NCBI GenBank assembly: GCA_028343615.1
Contig: JAOLZA010000001.1
Location: 1 to 64,000 of the forward strand
Origin: Verrucomicrobiota bacterium
GTDB taxonomy: Bacteria; Verrucomicrobiota; Verrucomicrobiia; Limisphaerales; UBA1100
Direction: 5' to 3'
DNA: 64,000 nt
Below are positions 61,272 to 64,000 of the stretch, piece by piece. A model generated the notes under the pieces. It was given only the letters and a program-made list of their open reading frames with translations. It was not told where the DNA came from and ran no database searches. Every line of letters starts with the position of its first letter. Within the stretch, counting starts at the first letter, position 1. The position numbers and the translations under genes are program-made.

Positions 61272-62543
61272 CTAGCGAGTGAACCCAGAAAACTCCTTGC
61301 GTGCGTGTTCAGGAATGCGGGCTTTGAGGTGGACGATGTCGTCTTCGTAGCGTTCCTCATCCACTTGGCCGAGGGCGCGGATGCGGGCGAGCGTGGCACC
61401 GTCGCCGGCAGGGACCTGCAGCTCCAAACAACTGCGCAGCGGCCGCAGCATGATGCCAAGCTCGGCTTCCAGCTCTTCGAGGCCTTCGCCGGTCTTGGCT
61501 GAAACGCTCACCGCGTGAGGGTATTCTTTCAACCAGTGAGGTTTGTCTTTGCATTCGAAGAGTTGGTCTGTTTTGTTGAAGACCATCAGTGTCGGCTTGT
61601 CGTCGGCATCGATTTCCTTGAGCACTTCGTTTACGGACGCAATTTGGTCGGCGGTTGATTCGCTGGAAACATCGACCACGTGCAACAGCAAATCCGCTTC
61701 CACGACTTCCTCAAGCGTGGCTTTGAATGATTCCACTAGCTGATGCGGCAGCTTTCGAATGAAGCCCACCGTGTCGCTGAGGAGCGCGTTTTGGTTGGTC
61801 GGCAAATTGATCCGGCGCGTGGTGGGATCGAGCGTGGCGAAGAGTTTGTCCTCGGCCAAAACCTCCGCTCCGGTGAGCGCGTTGAGCAGTGTAGACTTGC
61901 CGGCATTCGTGTAACCCACGATGGACGCCAGTGGCCACTGACTGCGCTGGCGGCCTTGGCGTTGTGTTTGGCGCACGCGTTTGACCTCCTTCAAATCGCG
62001 CCGCAATTTGGAGATTCGTTCCTGAATGCGGCGGCGATCCACTTCGAGTTGGCTCTCGCCATCGCCTCGCATTCCGATGCCGCCTTTCTGCCGCGAAAGG
62101 TGCGTCCACAATCCCGTGAGGCGCGGCAGGATATGTTGCAACTGCGCCATCTCGATTTGCATTTTGCCTTCCCGCGTGCGAGCTCGTTGGGCGAAGATAT
62201 CGAGGATGAGCGCGGTGCGATCGAGTACCTTGCAATCGAACATACGCTCGAGATTGCGCGTTTGGGCTGGCGAAAGTTCGTCATCAAAAATGACGGTGTC
62301 GACGTCGCCTTGTTTGCATATTTCTGCAAATTCGGTTGCCTTGCCTTTGCCGATGTACGTTGCGGCATGGGGCCGGTCGAGGCGCTGGGTGCCTTCTCCG
62401 ATGATTTGCGCGCCGGCGGTCCGAGCGAGTTCTGCCAGTTCTGCCATCGTTTCCGTGAGTTCCGTTCCGGTGCGTTTACGCAGTTCCGCGCCAATTAGGA
62501 AGACTCGTTCGGTTGCTCCAATTTGTTCCGCGAGGGCTTTCAC
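61272..62543 (-). CDS. hflX: GTPase HflX
   Basis: A 423-residue translational GTPase that splits stalled or idle 70S ribosomes. It has an N-terminal nucleotide-binding domain (AQIIGEGTQRLDRPHAATYIGKGKATEF), the glycine-rich linker (RMFDCKVLDRTALILDIFAQRARTREGKMQ), and G1 GYTNAGKSTLLN, G3 DTVGFIRKLP, G4 NKTD. It overlaps the end of miaA by ATGA; the two are commonly adjacent in bacteria. Confidence 0.95.
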   Translation of the reverse strand: MKALAEQIGATERVFLIGAELRKRTGTELTETMAELAELARTAGAQIIGEGTQRLDRPHAATYIGKGKATEFAEICKQGDVDTVIFDDELSPAQTRNLERMFDCKVLDRTALILDIFAQRARTREGKMQIEMAQLQHILPRLTGLWTHLSRQKGGIGMRGDGESQLEVDRRRIQERISKLRRDLKEVKRVRQTQRQGRQRSQWPLASIVGYTNAGKSTLLNALTGAEVLAEDKLFATLDPTTRRINLPTNQNALLSDTVGFIRKLPHQLVESFKATLEEVVEADLLLHVVDVSSESTADQIASVNEVLKEIDADDKPTLMVFNKTDQLFECKDKPHWLKEYPHAVSVSAKTGEGLEELEAELGIMLRPLRSCLELQVPAGDGATLARIRALGQVDEERYEDDIVHLKARIPEHARKEFSGFTR

Positions 62544-63424
62544 GTGTGTTGCTCAATCAATCGCTGCGCCGTTTCCGCCACCGGTTCGTTGGCAGGGATG
62601 GCCAGCGTGTGGGATCCTTGCAGTTTGCGGAACCACGTCATTTGTCTGCGAGCGAATTGCCACGTGCGTGACTTAACCAACGCGACGGTTTCCGGCAAGC
62701 CTTGTTCGCCTTTGAGGTGCCCAATAACCTGTCGATATCCGAGGGCTTGTTGCGCGACGGGATTGCCCTCCAAGGCTGAACGTAGCGAACAAGTTTCCGC
62801 GACCAAACCGGCGGCAAACATCACGTCCACGCGCGTGTTGATGCGTTGGCGCAAATCTACGCGGCTCCGCTCGAGCAGGAAAAAATTTGGCGGTACTTGG
62901 CCGGTCCATTCGGCGCGTTGTTCGGAATAGGGTTTTCCGGTGAGACGAATGACTTCAACGGCGCGCACCACGCGTCGTCGATTTTTGCGATCTATGGTTG
63001 CGTGGGTGGCAGGGTCGTGCTCGAGCAATTCGGTAACTAGTGTTTCCAAATCCTCTTCTTCCAACTCTGCGCGCAGTGTTGCGTTCGCTTGCGGTGCTTC
63101 ACCCAATCCTTCGAGCCACGCGCTGAAATACAATCCGGTGCCGCCACAAAAAATAGGCTGCTTGATTTTTTTTATGATCGTTTTGGTGCGCGCCACGAAC
63201 CTGGCCGCGTCAAAGGATTCGCTTAACTTAAGTATGTCTATGTGATGATGCAGAACTCTCGCGCGTTCTTCGACCGTGGGCTTGGCGGTGCCGAGATCGA
63301 GCCCACGATATACCTGCATTGAGTCGACGGATATAATTTCTCCGTTGAGTCGTTGGGCGATCTCGTATGCCACGGCGGATTTCCCGCTGGCGGTGGGGCC
63401 GGCGATGAAAACGGGGGCACCCAT
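62540..63424 (-). CDS. miaA: tRNA dimethylallyltransferase
   Basis: MiaA puts a dimethylallyl group on A37 of tRNAs reading U-starting codons. At 294 residues, normal length. Motifs include the P-loop IAGPTASGKSAVA, DSMQVYRGLDLGTAKPT, and PIFCGGTGLYFSAWLEG. It lies between lspA and hflX; hflX overlaps its end. Confidence 0.95.
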   Translation of the reverse strand: MGAPVFIAGPTASGKSAVAYEIAQRLNGEIISVDSMQVYRGLDLGTAKPTVEERARVLHHHIDILKLSESFDAARFVARTKTIIKKIKQPIFCGGTGLYFSAWLEGLGEAPQANATLRAELEEEDLETLVTELLEHDPATHATIDRKNRRRVVRAVEVIRLTGKPYSEQRAEWTGQVPPNFFLLERSRVDLRQRINTRVDVMFAAGLVAETCSLRSALEGNPVAQQALGYRQVIGHLKGEQGLPETVALVKSRTWQFARRQMTWFRKLQGSHTLAIPANEPVAETAQRLIEQHT

Positions 63425-63427
63425 CGT

Positions 63428-63991
63428 TTAGGATTCCTTTTGGGTTTTTTCTTCTTCCTCTTCCTCGGTTGGTGGTCCTTCGCGCCATGCGAGGAGGAAG
63501 AGCAAGCCCACGCCTATGCAGATGCCCATATCCGCGATATTGAACGCCGGATAGCCCATCTCTGTGCCATCACTGCGAATGAGATAAAATCTTATGAAAT
63601 CTATAACATACTGATACGCCACTCGGTCGATCAGATTGCCTAGGATGCCGCCGATGAGAAGACCGAGAGCAAGTTTGCCGGCTGGTGTGTGTGTTGCGAA
63701 ATGATGGCGATAACGAATAAGCGCAATCAAGGCCACCAGTGAGAGTGCGGCGAGTGGCAGACTGCTGCCTTGAAACATACTCCACGCGGCTCCAGTATTT
63801 TGCCAATTAACGAAGCGAAGAAATCCTTCGATGACCACTTTTGTTTCGCTTCCGCTGAGGTCGCGAATGACGAGTTGCTTGGTGAGCTGATCGGCCGCCA
63901 ACACAATTGCGGCCGTAACGAGGATTCTTTTTTCCTTAAAAAACGGTCCGGGTTCGCCGGGTTTTGTCCGGTCTGCCGTTGGGTTTTCCAT
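63428..63991 (-). CDS. lspA: Lipoprotein signal peptidase
   Basis: Signal peptidase II cleaves lipoprotein signal peptides, needed for the several lipoproteins in this window. The 187-residue protein has four hydrophobic helices, the GILGNLIDR region with a catalytic Asp, and FNIADMGICIG with the second Asp. The cytoplasmic tail (EEEEEEKTQKES) is acidic. A strong AGGAGG lies only 1 base before the ATG at 63991, unusually close. It is followed 3 bases later by miaA. Confidence 0.93.
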   Translation of the reverse strand: MENPTADRTKPGEPGPFFKEKRILVTAAIVLAADQLTKQLVIRDLSGSETKVVIEGFLRFVNWQNTGAAWSMFQGSSLPLAALSLVALIALIRYRHHFATHTPAGKLALGLLIGGILGNLIDRVAYQYVIDFIRFYLIRSDGTEMGYPAFNIADMGICIGVGLLFLLAWREGPPTEEEEEEKTQKES

Positions 63992-64000
63992 ACCTCCTAG

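Noticed and set aside
1..64000. CRISPR array, integrase, transposase, rRNA operon
   Set aside because: I looked for regular spacers, DDE or tyrosine recombinase motifs, and rRNA conserved blocks and saw none.

Overview
The window is a compact, gene-dense bacterial chromosome segment with high G+C content. It reads as a member of the PVC superphylum, most likely Verrucomicrobiota. That placement is inferred from content: two large cytochrome-bearing dehydrogenases of the PVC heme-binding type, a planctomycete-type PSCyt1/PSCyt2/PSD1 protein with its DUF1501 partner, a formylglycine sulfatase, a sialate O-acetylesterase, and a very long GreA that resembles the chlamydial form. No rRNA, insertion sequence, integrase or CRISPR array is visible. 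One tRNA (Gly-CCC) is present.

Layout. 1-3.1 kb: two convergent carbohydrate-esterase type genes (LamG/SASA esterase cut by the window edge; GDSL hydrolase) and tRNA-Gly. 3.3-8.5 kb, minus strand: a housekeeping operon holB-like, aroQ, accB, accC, thiE, pfkB-type kinase. 8.7-9.2 kb: a Pro-rich lipoprotein. 9.2-19.9 kb, minus strand: a block of secreted catabolic proteins (PSCyt/PSD1 protein, DUF1501 protein, PqaA-type protein, sodium symporter, heme-binding dehydrogenase). 20-22.8 kb: a voltage-gated potassium channel and a VCBS-repeat propeller. 22.8-24.4 kb: an AT-rich island with three tandem paralogous small membrane proteins of unknown function. 24.5-31.8 kb, minus strand: amino-acid catabolism (PutA with a frameshift at a 10-base homopolymer; Kbl and Tdh) and an MFS transporter. 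31.8-36 kb, plus: a second heme-binding dehydrogenase and a sulfatase. 36.2-38.9 kb, minus: an overlapping operon of aldo/keto reductase, two paralogous lipoproteins and a molybdopterin oxidoreductase. 39-43.2 kb, plus: hexapeptide-repeat protein, DinG-type helicase, DUF1232-like protein, Gfo/Idh/MocA protein. 43.3-47.4 kb, minus: long GreA, AroB, an unknown protein and TrpG/PabA spaced by only 4-6 bases. 47.5-53.7 kb: RsmB, a spermidine synthase split over two genes, a radical SAM protein, an MtfA-MORN fusion and FabI. 53.8-57.9 kb, plus: a NifS-like protein lacking its PLP lysine, Mrp, a small conserved protein, and a PyrR-controlled pyr operon with a visible attenuator. 57.9-64 kb: two-subunit class I fumarase, a membrane-anchored GrpE-like protein, LpxA, and the lspA-miaA-hflX operon.

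How it fits together. The outer-envelope and secreted proteins suit an aerobic heterotroph that uses sulfated or acetylated polysaccharides. The tdh-kbl and putA genes suit amino-acid use. Genes are packed tightly: many ATGA overlaps, and several convergent pairs whose stop codons abut or overlap.

The items most worth a second look are the lysine-less NifS-like protein beside a cysteine-less Mrp, the pyr attenuator whose T-tract touches the pyrR start codon, the AT-rich tandem membrane-protein trio, the putA homopolymer frameshift, and the MtfA-MORN and GrpE-like architectures. Functions are assigned from motifs recognised by eye; no database search was run.
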